Below are positions 1 to 8,953 of a DNA stretch of 53,920 bases, in pieces. The DNA comes from Chitinophagales bacterium (GTDB lineage: Bacteria > Bacteroidota > Bacteroidia > Chitinophagales > CAIOSU01). The notes below the pieces were generated by a model. The model did not search any database, was not told the origin of the DNA, and was given only the letters and a program-made list of their open reading frames with translations. The stretch is taken from NCBI GenBank assembly GCA_018401955.1, contig JAGYJT010000022.1, positions 1 through 53,920 of the forward strand, read 5' to 3'. A program made the translations under genes and the position numbers. Positions within the stretch are counted from its first letter, which is position 1. Each line of letters starts with the position of its first letter.

Positions 1-336
1 AGCCACGGCATTGCAACCGCCTTCTAGGGCCAACTTTACGATGTTCTCCGAGTCAAAATAGATAGGGTTTGGCGCAAAAGAAGCGCTGGCAGTGTGCTCA
101 ATACCTTGGTCAACGGGCAAAATGGAAACGTAGCCGGTACCAGCCAAGCGGCCATGGTTGTTTATGGCAGCAAGGTTGCGCAATACTTGCGGACTGCGGT
201 TGCTATCCTTCCACACCCTATCGATAAAATCGGGGCCAGGCAAGTGCAACAAATCTTTGCTAACGGTTTTGCTCTCGTGCTCCAAAAGGTAGCCGGCTTT
301 GTCGCCCAATAGCTCCTGTATTTTGCTTAATGACAT
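1..336 (-). CDS. fbaB: Class I fructose-bisphosphate aldolase (DhnA type), N-terminal part
   Basis: The reverse strand reads from an ATG at 336 to the window edge without a stop, giving 112 residues starting MSLSKIQELLGDKAGYLLEH. The stretch ILPVDQGIEHTASASFAPNP followed by YFDSENIVKLALEGGCNA is the N-terminal signature of the bacterial DhnA/FbaB class I aldolases. These cleave fructose-1,6-bisphosphate to glyceraldehyde-3-phosphate and dihydroxyacetone phosphate through a lysine Schiff base. The catalytic lysine lies beyond the edge and cannot be checked. A TAnnTTTG promoter element is 33 nt upstream. Identification is firm; only the rest of the gene is missing. Confidence 0.88.
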   Translation of the reverse strand, partial: MSLSKIQELLGDKAGYLLEHESKTVSKDLLHLPGPDFIDRVWKDSNRSPQVLRNLAAINNHGRLAGTGYVSILPVDQGIEHTASASFAPNPIYFDSENIVKLALEGGCNAVA

Positions 337-369
337 GCGTAAGTGGTTTTGTCTTTGGTAAATCAGGTG

Positions 370-377
370 CAAATATA
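370..377 (-). promoter_or_regulatory. Bacteroidota -7 promoter element (TATATTTG) for fbaB
   Basis: The reverse strand reads TATATTTG, matching the Bacteroidota TAnnTTTG -7 consensus, 33 nt upstream of the fbaB start. A clear -33 TTTG partner at standard spacing is not seen; a TTG lies a little too close. Confidence 0.55.
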
Positions 378-390
378 GGTAGTTTGGTCA

Positions 391-414
391 ATGGTCCATA
401 GTCCATGGTCCATT
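391..414. repeat. ATGGTCC-type intergenic repeat word
   Basis: The stretch is built from the words ATGGTCC and ATAGTCC. The same words recur at 19633-19668 and 33990-34050 in this window, always between genes. It lies just upstream of the fbaB promoter. The function is unknown. Confidence 0.6.
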
Positions 415-475
415 GAAATTGGTTTTTAGGGTAAAATTTGTGTTAATAGCTTATGCAAACATTGACTTAAGCGTC

Positions 476-1267
476 TTAGTTTTGCCCAATCTCCCGCACC
501 AACCCATCTAAATACCATACTGCCTCCAACATCCTATTACCATACCAACTAAACATTTCACCATCAACCAACAGTATTTTGGCTTGCGGGCAGAGGGTTT
601 GCAGCTCGGCGATGTGGGCTTCTTTAAAAGGGTAGGGCTCTGATGATAATAGGATGAGTTGCGGGTTAGCTGCAGCAATGGCCTCATCGGTTACTTCGGG
701 GTAGCGGCTGTTATAGTTGGCAAATACGTTTGCCATGCCGCAGCGTTGCAATAGGTCGTTTATATAGGTGGTATGCCCCGCCACCATCCACGGGCCGCGC
801 CAAATGAAGTAAGCGGTGCGGATGCCCTTTAATGCTGCTAGGGTTTCAAAACCTTGGTTAATATCATTAACCAGCTGCTGAGCTAGGGGAGCGGTGTTGG
901 TCAATGCACCCACTTGCTTTATCATCTCCAGTGCGTCGGGCACATTGTTGATGTCGCTTATCCACACCTGGAACTCCTTGGCTAAGGTTTCTATCTGGTT
1001 TTGTTCGTTTTCTTCTTTGTTGGCAATAATCAGGTCGGGTTGTAGTTCTCGTATTTTATCTAGGTTTAGGGTCTTGGTGCCACCAACCCGGGTTTTGGTG
1101 CGGAACCAGTCATCGGGATGTACACAAAATTTTGTAATACCTATTACCTTATCTTCTAACCCTAAATAATGCAATAACTCCGTCTGCGAGGGCACTACAG
1201 AGATTATCCGTTGCGGAAAATTGGGCAGTTGAACGGTTCGGTTGAGTTGGTCAGTAAAATTTATCAT
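476..1267 (-). CDS. BtuF/FhuD-like metal-chelate substrate-binding protein without a signal peptide
   Basis: This 263-residue protein has the fold signature of helical-backbone metal receptors (COG0614). Near the N-terminus are the phrases PQRIISVVPSQTELLHYLGL and VIGITKFCVHP, then GGTKTLNLDKIRELQPDLII and, in the C-terminal lobe, PQLILLSSEPYPF. Family members bind cobalamin, haem or ferric siderophores in the periplasm for an ABC importer. Unusually, the protein starts MINFTDQLNRTV, with no hydrophobic leader or lipobox, and no in-frame signal peptide is visible upstream. It may be cytoplasmic or may depend on a missed start. No permease or ATPase of the BtuCD type is next to it. The 80-residue gene 27 nt upstream is probably in the same operon. 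Confidence 0.8.
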   Translation of the reverse strand: MINFTDQLNRTVQLPNFPQRIISVVPSQTELLHYLGLEDKVIGITKFCVHPDDWFRTKTRVGGTKTLNLDKIRELQPDLIIANKEENEQNQIETLAKEFQVWISDINNVPDALEMIKQVGALTNTAPLAQQLVNDINQGFETLAALKGIRTAYFIWRGPWMVAGHTTYINDLLQRCGMANVFANYNSRYPEVTDEAIAAANPQLILLSSEPYPFKEAHIAELQTLCPQAKILLVDGEMFSWYGNRMLEAVWYLDGLVREIGQN

Positions 1268-1294
1268 GGGAGTGATATAAATGTTAGTTGGCTA

Positions 1295-1537
1295 TTACAA
1301 CTCTTCAAGTTGCTTTTTACACCACTGCAGTTGCTGCTCATAGTCAATTGCGGTAATGGCATCGGCAAAATCGGTATAGGCATTAAGTAGGTCGTCAATA
1401 AATACCCGCTCGGGCAAAATGGTGGCTTTGATGTGGTATACTTTGAAGTATTTGCCCATTAGCTTCAACTCCTCCATTTCTTCGGGGCCGGAAATCTTAA
1501 AATAACTTTGGCCGTTTTTGTATTTGCGGTATTGCAT
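1295..1537 (-). CDS. Small conserved-looking hypothetical protein (80 aa)
   Basis: I do not recognise the family. The 80-residue product is soluble and acidic with many aromatic residues near its start (MQYRKYKNGQSYFKI) and no signal peptide or membrane segment. The reading frame is complete, begins with ATG, and ends 27 nt before the binding-protein gene at 1267, so the two are probably co-transcribed. A possible role would be a small cytosolic partner of that protein, but this is inference from position only. Confidence 0.6.
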   Translation of the reverse strand: MQYRKYKNGQSYFKISGPEEMEELKLMGKYFKVYHIKATILPERVFIDDLLNAYTDFADAITAIDYEQQLQWCKKQLEEL

Positions 1538-1540
1538 TGG

Positions 1541-1571
1541 GTATCAAGTATCAAGTAGTGAGTATCAAGAC
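1541..1571. repeat. GTATCAAG-type intergenic repeat word
   Basis: Three copies of the word GTATCAAG or a close variant stand in a row just upstream of the gene starting at 1537. Related words occur at 2479-2510 (opposite strand) and 3897-3922. These look like one of several families of short intergenic words in this genome. Confidence 0.55.
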
Positions 1572-1643
1572 ATAGGTGTATTGCAAAGTTCTAGGTATTT
1601 TCTCAAAAGAGCTATGTAATGTAGGTAATCCATCAAATCCTGT

Positions 1644-1651
1644 TAAATTTG
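1644..1651 (+). promoter_or_regulatory. TAnnTTTG promoter element (TAAATTTG) for the LolD-like gene
   Basis: TAAATTTG matches the Bacteroidota -7 consensus and lies 48 nt upstream of the GTG start at 1700, giving a leader of roughly 40 nt. Confidence 0.5.
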
Positions 1652-1699
1652 CCGTATCAACTGTGCATTCAGCGCAATGATAAAAACCACCATTGACTA

Positions 1700-2353
1700 G
1701 TGCTTAAAACGGAAAATATACAAAAGTCATACGGAAGCTTAAAGGTGCTTAAGGGCATAGACCTTAACATCCAAAAAGGCGAAGTGGTTTCCATAGTAGG
1801 TTCTTCGGGTGCGGGCAAAAGTACTTTGCTACACATTTTGGGTACGCTCGACCAACCAGATAGTGGCAAGCTTTGGATTAACGGGGAAGAGATTAGCACT
1901 TTGAAAGGTAATGCGCTTGCGCGTTTCCGTAATAAGCATATCGGTTTCGTTTTCCAGTTTCACCACTTATTGCCGGAGTTTACGGCCTTAGAAAATGTGT
2001 GCATCCCCGCCTATTTGGCCAAAGTGTCGCAAAGCGAAGCTGAAGCTAAAGCGCATAAGCTGTTGGATATGCTCGGCCTTGCATCAAGGGCGCAGCATAA
2101 GCCCAATGAGCTGTCGGGTGGCGAGCAGCAACGTGTAGCGGTAGCCCGCGCGCTTATCAACAATCCTTCTATCATCCTTGCTGACGAACCGAGTGGCAAC
2201 TTGGATAGTGATAACTCTCGCGACTTGCACGAGCTTTTCTTCCGCTTACGCGACGAGCTGGGCCAAACCTTTGTTATCGTTACCCACAACCTTGACCTAG
2301 CCGATATGGCGGATAGGAAGTTGGTGATGAAGGATGGTAATTTTGTTTCTTGA
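1700..2353 (+). CDS. lolD: LolD-type ABC transporter ATP-binding protein
   Basis: The 217-residue protein is an ABC ATPase of the MacB/LolD class. Walker A is GSSGAGKST at residues 34-42, the signature is [15 protein letters not shown], and Walker B is [12 protein letters not shown], followed by a [15 protein letters not shown]-loop. LolD powers extraction of lipoproteins from the inner membrane by LolCE for delivery to the outer membrane. No LolC/E-like permease lies next to it, so the partner must be elsewhere. The start is GTG; it fits the usual family N-terminus ([20 protein letters not shown]), and nothing further downstream does. The protein could instead serve another MacB-like or FtsX-like permease, since the ATPases are hard to tell apart. 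Confidence 0.85.
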   Translation: MLKTENIQKSYGSLKVLKGIDLNIQKGEVVSIVGSSGAGKSTLLHILGTLDQPDSGKLWINGEEISTLKGNALARFRNKHIGFVFQFHHLLPEFTALENVCIPAYLAKVSQSEAEAKAHKLLDMLGLASRAQHKPNELSGGEQQRVAVARALINNPSIILADEPSGNLDSDNSRDLHELFFRLRDELGQTFVIVTHNLDLADMADRKLVMKDGNFVS

Positions 2354-2515
2354 TTAGACACAACCTGAATTGCATTCGTGGATGCCTATCATCGACTCAG
2401 GGGATTGCTACTTCGCCTGTGTAAAGCATAGTTAATCCCCATTTTATGACAGGCTCATCGCAATGACGTACTTCTTTAGTCTTGATAATTGATACTCACG
2501 ACTTGATGCTGATTA
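2354..2515. other. Intergenic region with degenerate repeats
   Basis: No gene is visible between the convergent genes. The stretch holds GGATTGCTACTTCG and later TCGCAATGACG, which look like halves of a decayed, commonly seen bacterial intergenic repeat, followed by a GTATCAAG-type word on the reverse strand (2479-2510). No clear terminator stem was found. Confidence 0.4.
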
Positions 2516-3874
2516 TCACCCCGCAATCGCCTGTATCAAATCGTACTCGGTGATGATGTGGGTAACGCTGCTGATGTCTTTTACCAATACGGCACTGTTT
2601 TCACGATTAATGTGGCCAGAGATTTCTTTACTCGTAGATTTCCAATCCACAAACGGGAACGGCTTACCCATTACGGCGCTTACCAACTGGTTTCTATCGG
2701 CCCCATCCAATAAGTGGGTTAGTAGGCTATGGTCGGTTACCGAGCCTACCACTTCTTCATTTTTCATCACTGGCAGCTGGCTAAGGCCCAGTTGCTTCAT
2801 TATGGCAATCGCTTCGCCCAATGTTTGGTCGGGGCTTACAGTTAAAAACTTTTTAAGCTCTTTTCGCCCTACAATATTGGCTGCCGTAATCTCTTTCGAT
2901 TCTTCGTCCAACCATTTACGGTCGCGCATCCACTCATCGTTATACAGTTTGCCAACATAGCGGCTACCGTGGTCATGGAAAATAACCACCACCAAATCAT
3001 CTCTGGTGAGCGACTCTTTCAATTGCAGCAAACCAGCAATAGCACTACCAGCAGAGTAACCTCAACAAAATACCCCTCTTCCTGGTAATCCGGCGAGCCA
3101 TTACGGCACCATCTTTATCGGTAACTTTCTCAAACTTGTCAATCAGGCTAAAGTCACTGTTCTAGATAATGTCTTCTACCCAATAATACCTTCGGTAATG
3201 TAGTTGTATATCTCCTTCTCATCAATCTTATCTGCTCTGTGGTAAGCCTTCAAGGTAGAGCCATAGGTATCAATGCCCCAAATTTTAATGTTCGGTCTTT
3301 TCTTTCTGGCACCTACCAATGCCGCTTACGGTGCCCGGTAATCTACACCTACCACTAGGTGGGTTATTTTGCCTTCTGTTTGACCCCACCGGGGCCGGTG
3401 CTTTCGTAGTGCGCCAGGCGGTTGGCTAGGTTGTCATAATTGGTTTACATAAAAAAAGAGTTGGGTGTTTCTTCAGCCAACCTTCTTGATACGCTGTAAT
3501 ACGAGCGCGGTCATAGCATCTACATCGGTAGGGCATACAATCACCTCAGCACCTACTGCCTTTAGTATATCTATCTTTTCCTTGCCTGCTTATCGGTAGT
3601 AGTAAAAAAATACACTTATAGCCTTTTACAATGGCCGCCAAAGCCAAGCCCATGCCCGTGTTACCACTGGTGCCTTCAATAATAGTACTCAGCTTTACTA
3701 ACCCTCTGCTTCGGCCACCCTACCATCTTCAATCCAATGCGGTCTTTAATGGAGTTTCGGTGGTTAAAGTTATCTACCTTGGCCAATACTGTAGCGGGTA
3801 TATCGCCAATTACCTTGTTCAATTTTTATCAGTGGCGTATCGCCTATCGTTTCCAGTATGTTGTTGTAGTACAT
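2516..3874 (-). pseudogene. Cystathionine beta-synthase-like PLP enzyme with CBS domains, frame broken
   Basis: Reading starts at an ATG at 3874 with MYYNNILETIGDTPLI, the N-terminus of the cysteine synthase/cystathionine beta-synthase family. Further pieces appear in shifting frames: the substrate loop [19 protein letters not shown] and YSAGSAIAGLLQLKE. The last 171 residues (2516 to about 3060) are in one clean frame and contain a CBS-domain pair (KKFLTVSPDQTLGEAIAIMK, VVGSVTDHSLL). Family members make cystathionine or cysteine from serine or O-acetylserine using PLP. At least ten indels break the first 800 bp. They start abruptly at about 3060 and carry on through the next two genes, which suggests sequence error more than true loss. 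A promoter-like TAACTTTG lies 4 nt upstream of the ATG. Confidence 0.8.
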
Positions 3875-3878
3875 AGGG

Positions 3879-3886
3879 CAAAGTTA
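3879..3886 (-). promoter_or_regulatory. TAnnTTTG element (TAACTTTG) 4 nt from the CBS-synthase start
   Basis: The reverse strand reads TAACTTTG, four bases before the ATG at 3874. This spacing implies an mRNA that starts at or almost at the start codon. Confidence 0.55.
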
Positions 3887-3896
3887 CCCTTTAGTA

Positions 3897-3968
3897 GCAA
3901 GTAACAAGTATCCAGTATCAAGATTTTCGGCGGACTAATTCAAAATTTAAAATTTAAAATTCAAAATT
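3897..3968. repeat. Two adjoining intergenic repeat words
   Basis: A GTATCAAG-type word (3897-3922) is followed by an AT-rich block at 3937-3968 made of AATTCAAAATT and AATTTAAAATT words. Such blocks are typical low-complexity intergenic repeats of Bacteroidota. The function is unknown. Confidence 0.55.
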
Positions 3969-4104
3969 GTCTATGCGTGGAGCGCGTAATAACAATCAAC
4001 CAACTGTTTTTTCGGAACTCCAATATCAATAGACATGGCTTTCAAGCCATGAAATACTAAAGCCAAAGTAGTTGTATGTGAAATGCAGCCCATCACCGCA
4101 AAAG

Positions 4105-4136
4105 ATCCCTCTCTCGCCCAAGGCAGAGAGGGGGAT
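4105..4136. repeat. Inverted repeat just beyond the receptor gene
   Basis: ATCCCTCTCT and AGAGAG-GGGGAT form a stem of about 8-10 bp around a loop of CGCCCAAGGC. It lies about 20 bp beyond the probable stop of the TonB-dependent receptor and could be a terminator, but there is no U-tract on the minus strand. A second short inverted repeat (CATGGCTT / AAGCCATG) is at 4034-4051. Confidence 0.45.
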
Positions 4137-4154
4137 GGCAAAATACGGGGCGAG

Positions 4155-6647
4155 CTAAACTTAAACACCAACCTAAAATTGACGAGCCGTGCGGTGAGGA
4201 AATTGGGGACGGCGTAGGTGGTATTGTTAAGGTCTTTTACCCAAAGGTATGATACGGTATTGGCTTGTTGATGCCCAGTAGGTTGTATACTTCTAATGTA
4301 GCCCAACTGCTTTCGAAGGCTTTCCCAGCTTTAGGGTCTCCTTCTTTTTGATGCGGGCGGTGCGGTTGTATAGCTGTGCGCTGAAACCGATATCAACCCT
4401 GCGGTATGGCGGTATGCGCAGGGCATCGCGGTAGCGGTCGTTATCGGGCGGCCAAACGGCAATCCACTGGCAAATACCAAATTGAGGTGCATTTTAAAGT
4501 TTTGTTCTTTGCAGGTAATCTGAAAGAACATATTGAATACCACACGCTGGTCGGTAGAGGGGATGTCTGGTAGCGGCGTCTGAGCTTGCCACGGATCAGA
4601 GTTAGCGGTTACTTGGTTGCCCTGCATCTAAGTAAACATCAAAAAGTCACCTTTGAATGTTTTCTGAGGTGCCCATTACGCTCATGCTTATGTAATGACT
4701 CCAAACCCTACCAGCTCGCCAGCCAAACGTAAATCAACGCCGGCCACATAGCCAGTGGCATCGTTATGGCCAGTATAGCGAATTAAAACGTTATCAAATC
4801 TGTACGGTACTATATCACAGGTATTTATAATAGAGCTCGGTAATAAACCTAAAGTCATGCGTTTAAATAGTTTAAACCATAGTTAAACCCAACAACTGCA
4901 TGTACTGATTTCTGCGCTTTGAGGTTGGTGTTAACCGTTCTAGGTTACGCATTTCTCGATAGAATTGGTGGCTGTGATATAGGCCACCTGCAGTAGTAAG
5001 TATAATTTCCTGCTTTTACGCTGTAGGTTAGGCGATAGGATAACTGTGCCTGCGACTAATTACATAAGCTCTTATTACATCCCACCAGGTAAACCGTGCG
5101 CCATAGTTTAAACGGAATGCCCTGCTCGCATCAATCATCCAAGTATCCATCACATAGCCGCTAATGCGGTTAGAGTTAAGGTTAAATGTTGATTTGGCAC
5201 CAACAATTAATACCCGTTGTCGCTGTATGGTATTGAGAATTGCGCCATCCACGCGGTTCCATTCGTTAAGCCTATCCTCAATAACTTCGCTGGTACTTTT
5301 ACGCCCCAATCAATGGTATGAGCCATCGGTGCTGGTGCCTTATGCTCAGCATTGGCTACCGTCCAGTTTAGTTGGCTTGCGCGCAAAGTTTTGCAGCCCG
5401 CCTACGCCTAAACTAAACCTAACTTGTCCAAAATCTTCATCACTCAAGGTCATTTTCCACTTCGCCAATAAAATACTCACCCAGTATAAACAAACGCTCA
5501 TTTTCTTGACTCATACACCGAAGTCATCCAGCGCAATTCTAAATTTAGGGTTTGGTTTGCACTATGGCCAAGCTGTTCATATACGTTTGGTAACTGTCGC
5601 TCTCTTGCCCATCAAAGAATATATTCAGTCGCAATACTGGGTTTACCACCCCAAAGGTAGTTTCCCGTCCACGGGTTTAAAGGCAAAGCGGTTGTGGGCA
5701 TAGTTGGTAATATATTCAATGCGCACTTTGTCGCTAAATCGATAAGTGTAAGCCTTGCAAATCTAAAACGATGGATTGTACTGGACCTTCGGTTTCAGGC
5801 TGCGCAGTATGTACTGGTTGCTTGTAGCGCATAATGGTGAGGAAGGTGTAAATTTCTTGGCCTTTTTATTGTTAATGGCACCTAAACTAGCTGAGCCCCT
5901 AACAGACCGATGCCTGGCTTTACTGCCAACGAATCGGGCTGCTTGTACCAAACGCCTTAGCACCGTAGCTTTCATTTTATCGCCATAATTGAGCCTCGAA
6001 ACCACCTGCGGAAAATATCAATGAATCGGTCATGTGCGGTTGGCAAAGCTCAAGCCTTCTTGCTGGCCGCTGCGAATCAAAAACATGGTATCGCCGTTTA
6101 CATAAAACCAAGTTTTCATCGTAGTTGCCACCGCGTACGCCATGTACCGCTGGCTCATTGCTGCTGGCTATATTGGCTTGTGATTTTACTAGTGCAGATG
6201 TCATCAATGTTAATGCTGGGTATCACGTAAGCATTTTTGCATTGATGGTAATCTGGCCTAGGATGATTTTATCATCACCTTTTTACGGTATCGCATTTGG
6301 CCGTTACAACGGCGGTATCCAGTCCTATACCAGGCTTAATGAAAAGTTAGCCTCAAAACTTCACCAGGCGTAAGATTAAGGATTACGGAATCTGGCGAGT
6401 ACCCTAATATGCAACCTTTAATACAAATGATACGTTGGCTGGTAATGCCTCAATTTATACGTGCCGCATCAGTAGGACGCGTTGAAGTGCCTTAAACGAG
6501 CTTGCGTTTTTACTGAGACACGCCCCTATTAGCCTTTCTCCGTTAGTGGCTTTACGGTGCCAAGAACGGTTACTGGTGCTTGCTGCGCCATTAAGGGGCC
6601 AATGCCCAGAAGGAAAAGTATGCTAGCGTACCCGTGTTTCGAAACAT
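4155..6647 (-). pseudogene. TonB-dependent outer-membrane receptor with carboxypeptidase-like N-terminal domain, frame broken
   Basis: The reverse strand holds fragments of one outer-membrane receptor in all three frames. In order they are: a signal peptide with LFLLGIGPLMAQQ; a CarboxypepD_reg-like stretch (VTVLGTVK, PANVSFVLKVAYLGYSPDSV); a plug-like part (SSNEPAVHGVRGGNYDENLV, then FSAGGFEAQ); and barrel segments such as SDKVRIEYITNYAHNRFAFK, FNYGLNYF-like and DVYLDAEGNQ-like pieces. The end is LTARLVNFRLVFKF, with the terminal aromatic typical of barrels. About 2.5 kb (about 830 residues) is the usual size for the family. A single missing T would restore a stop directly after FKF. Frames change every 50-200 bp. 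Substrate is unknown. Whether the gene is really dead is doubtful, because the neighbouring rpe shows the same error pattern. Confidence 0.78.
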
Positions 6648-6662
6648 CGTTAATAACGTATT

Positions 6663-7321
6663 TCAGGCGAACTTGGTCATTTGCACATTTTTTAACTGGC
6701 TTATCATCGCCTTGGGGTCGGGTGCTTTAAAAACCGCACTGCCCGCTACAATTACATCGGCCCCGCACCTATTATAGTGGCGGCATTGTTGGTATCACGC
6801 CACCGTCAATCTCAATCAAAGCGTTTGAGCCGGTTTCCGGCAATCAGCTTGGGTTTGGGTTTATTTTGCAAAGTAGCTTGTATAAATTTTTGACCGCCAA
6901 ACCCGGATTTACGCTCATTAAGAACCACATCCAACTCAGGCAAAATAAAGCACCAATGGGTGCATATGTGGGTTGATGCAGCCACACCTGCCTTCATGCC
7001 GGTTGCTTTTCTATTTGTTGGATGGCGCTGTGCAGGTGCGGCAAGCCCCAATATGTATGGTGTTGTTGTGCACTCTGCTTTATAAAAGTCTTGGATGTAC
7101 TTTTCCGGTCTTACTATCATCAAATGCACATCCATGAACTTGGTGGATAGGGGCGCAATGTCTTTAAGTACCGAAATACCGAAAGAGATGTTGGGTACAA
7201 AGCGACCGTCCATTACGTCTACATGCACCCAATCGGCCTCGCTTTCGTTCAACATTTCGATGTCTCGACCCAGCCACGCAAAGTTGGCCGACAGTATAGA
7301 AGGGGCTACCAAATGTTTCAT
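6663..7321 (-). pseudogene. rpe: Ribulose-phosphate 3-epimerase, frame broken in its second half
   Basis: The first 80 or so residues are clean: MKHLVAPSILSANFAWLGRD, then VHVDVMDGRFVPNISFG and FMDVHLMIVRPEKYIQDFYK. These are the conserved strands of Rpe with the metal-binding His and Asp residues. From about 7076 the frame is broken by indels and base changes. Later pieces are ILPELDVVL, GFGGQKFIQATLQ, NALIEIDGGV and IIGAGADVIVAGSAVFKAPD. Total length (659 bp) equals that of an intact gene of about 216 codons. Rpe interconverts ribulose-5-phosphate and xylulose-5-phosphate and is normally needed for growth, so real inactivation is unlikely. The receptor gene begins 16 bp after the stop. Confidence 0.88.
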
Positions 7322-7326
7322 AGCTT

Positions 7327-7334
7327 CAAAATTA
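7327..7334 (-). promoter_or_regulatory. TAnnTTTG element (TAATTTTG) 5 nt from the rpe start
   Basis: The reverse strand reads TAATTTTG five bases before the rpe ATG, suggesting a leaderless or nearly leaderless transcript. Confidence 0.55.
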
Positions 7335-7644
7335 AGGAAATATCTTGGTCAATAACCCATGTGGGCCATATGTGGCAAAATTTGTGGTTTGGTATAGGGT
7401 AAATGTGGAAAATAACCCACCCAAAAGTTTCAATAAAAAGGAAAACTTAGGATTGTAGTCACATACATGTAGCTAAGACTAAACTTGATGTAAATGGCTT
7501 ATTGTATTGATAAATAAGTGATTGTGATGTGTAGTGTAGTGTTTATGTTAGGAAATATTATTTTTTGCTTTGCTTAATTTGCATCTCGGCATTTGGTTTG
7601 CACCTGTATTGGTATCCAACAAAAATCAACCCCCTATATAAGTC
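7335..7644. other. Non-coding stretch without recognised content
   Basis: About 310 bp of AT-rich sequence upstream of rpe and of a small plus-strand ORF. I see no gene, tRNA or clear hairpin here. Confidence 0.4.
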
Positions 7645-7806
7645 ATGGAAAAGTCAATTCACAATGAGGAGAAGAGAGAACAGCTACAAAATTGTGGCTT
7701 AGTGATGTTGTTTGTGTGTTTTGCAGCCATTGCTTGGTTGGCAGTATCGGTTGCGCAAGGAACTGTTTTTTGCGCTACGTTTTTTCTGCCGGGCTATAGG
7801 AAGTAA
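7645..7806 (+). CDS. Possible small membrane protein (53 aa)
   Basis: An ATG at 7645 opens a 53-residue frame ending in TAA at 7806. The charged N-terminal part (MEKSIHNEEKREQLQN) is followed by one hydrophobic segment (VMLFVCFAAIAWLAVSVAQ) and a short tail ending PGYRK. This is the layout of a single-pass small membrane protein. It ends 4 bp before the stop of the convergent SGNH hydrolase. No family is recognised, and conservation would have to be tested before trusting it. Confidence 0.4.
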   Translation: MEKSIHNEEKREQLQNCGLVMLFVCFAAIAWLAVSVAQGTVFCATFFLPGYRK

Positions 7807-7810
7807 TTAA

Positions 7811-8920
7811 TTACCGTTTCTCAATATGGAAACTGAGTACTTTGGCCACCAAATAAGCCTTGTCGCGTTCACCACTTTCATCTAGGTGGCAATCATCCAA
7901 CCACGATTTGGGGTCGTTAATTTCGCCACCATCAAATGGTATCCAAATGCCATTATAGCTATTGTTTAAGTTGCTCAGCATTCCATTTATCTCAGCTACC
8001 CTTTGCACGTATTTAGGGTTTTCTTTACTAAAAGAGTGCTCGGTGTTAACAACAAATGGCAATATTGCCACTTTATGCCCATCATTAGTTATCTCATCCA
8101 AAAGCAACTTGGTGTTGTTGTACCATGCATCTGGCGAAATGTAAGTGCTGTCAACATCAATAGGGGTAAACCATCTGGCATGATGCTGGTAGTGGCGCAC
8201 TTGCAGCACATGGTTATGCTCAACCAAATGTTTGAAATAGAAGTTGATGGATAAGAAGCTTACCAAGTATGAGCGCATGGCCAGCTTGCCAAAGCCTGAA
8301 AGCTCGGGGATGCTAAAGTTGATGTTGCGAAAGTTTGAATAATCTGGCTGATAATGTGGTTCTTTGGGGCCGGTAAGTGCGTCGTTACCGCCCGTGTGCA
8401 GTACCACCATATCTGGCTCATAGTACCTATACTTAAAATGGTAATAAGCCAATTCTTCAGCAGAGGTGGCCGATTCGGCTCCAGCATTGATAATTTCAAA
8501 TTCCTTATCTGGAAACAGCTCTCGTAAAAACACACCTGTTTGGGCAGGGTAGGTGCTATCGGGATGCCATACGCCAGAACCATAGGTGGTAGAGCCTCCC
8601 AAAAAAAGGATGCGCACAGCACCTGTTTTTTTCAATGGTACGCATGGGCCACGGTAGCCTTGCTCGCAATGTTGCACTACACCGCCATTTTCGTAGCCAG
8701 GGGTGGGTATATAATTTAAGCTAGGGGTGGGTATGTAGCGTGGCAGGCTCGCGGCATCGGCCTCACCTAAGAGGTTTTTACGTATTTTAAAATAATCGCC
8801 GTAAGACATGTATGGGTTGGGTTGCGAGGCAATCTTCATACCTACAAAACCACATAACTCGGCAAACGCCCAAACCATGAGCATTAGCAATACCCTAAAC
8901 AGCCATTTGCGGTTTTTCAT
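7811..8920 (-). CDS. SGNH/GDSL-family hydrolase, membrane-anchored
   Basis: The 369-residue protein begins with a hydrophobic anchor or signal segment (WLFRVLLMLMVWAFAELCGF). It then shows the SGNH blocks: ILFLGGSTTYG with the nucleophile Ser110 (block I), VLHTGGNDALTG (block III, G and N of the oxyanion hole) and DDCHLDESG near the end, with Asp342 and His345 completing the triad. Family members are esterases, lipases or carbohydrate O-acetylesterases acting in the envelope or outside. The substrate cannot be told. It lies 33 bp downstream of the acylase gene on the same strand and may be co-transcribed with it. A distant paralogue is at 45674-46732. Confidence 0.82.
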   Translation of the reverse strand: MKNRKWLFRVLLMLMVWAFAELCGFVGMKIASQPNPYMSYGDYFKIRKNLLGEADAASLPRYIPTPSLNYIPTPGYENGGVVQHCEQGYRGPCVPLKKTGAVRILFLGGSTTYGSGVWHPDSTYPAQTGVFLRELFPDKEFEIINAGAESATSAEELAYYHFKYRYYEPDMVVLHTGGNDALTGPKEPHYQPDYSNFRNINFSIPELSGFGKLAMRSYLVSFLSINFYFKHLVEHNHVLQVRHYQHHARWFTPIDVDSTYISPDAWYNNTKLLLDEITNDGHKVAILPFVVNTEHSFSKENPKYVQRVAEINGMLSNLNNSYNGIWIPFDGGEINDPKSWLDDCHLDESGERDKAYLVAKVLSFHIEKR

Positions 8921-8953
8921 GGCTTAATATTAATGAATATATCGCTTATAGCG

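Noticed and set aside
3631..3876. 81-aa plus-strand frame
   Set aside because: Antisense to the recognisable CBS-synthase N-terminus and opened only by its frameshifts.
5164..5703. 179-aa plus-strand frame
   Set aside because: Lies opposite the broken TonB receptor, whose protein pieces are recognisable on the minus strand.
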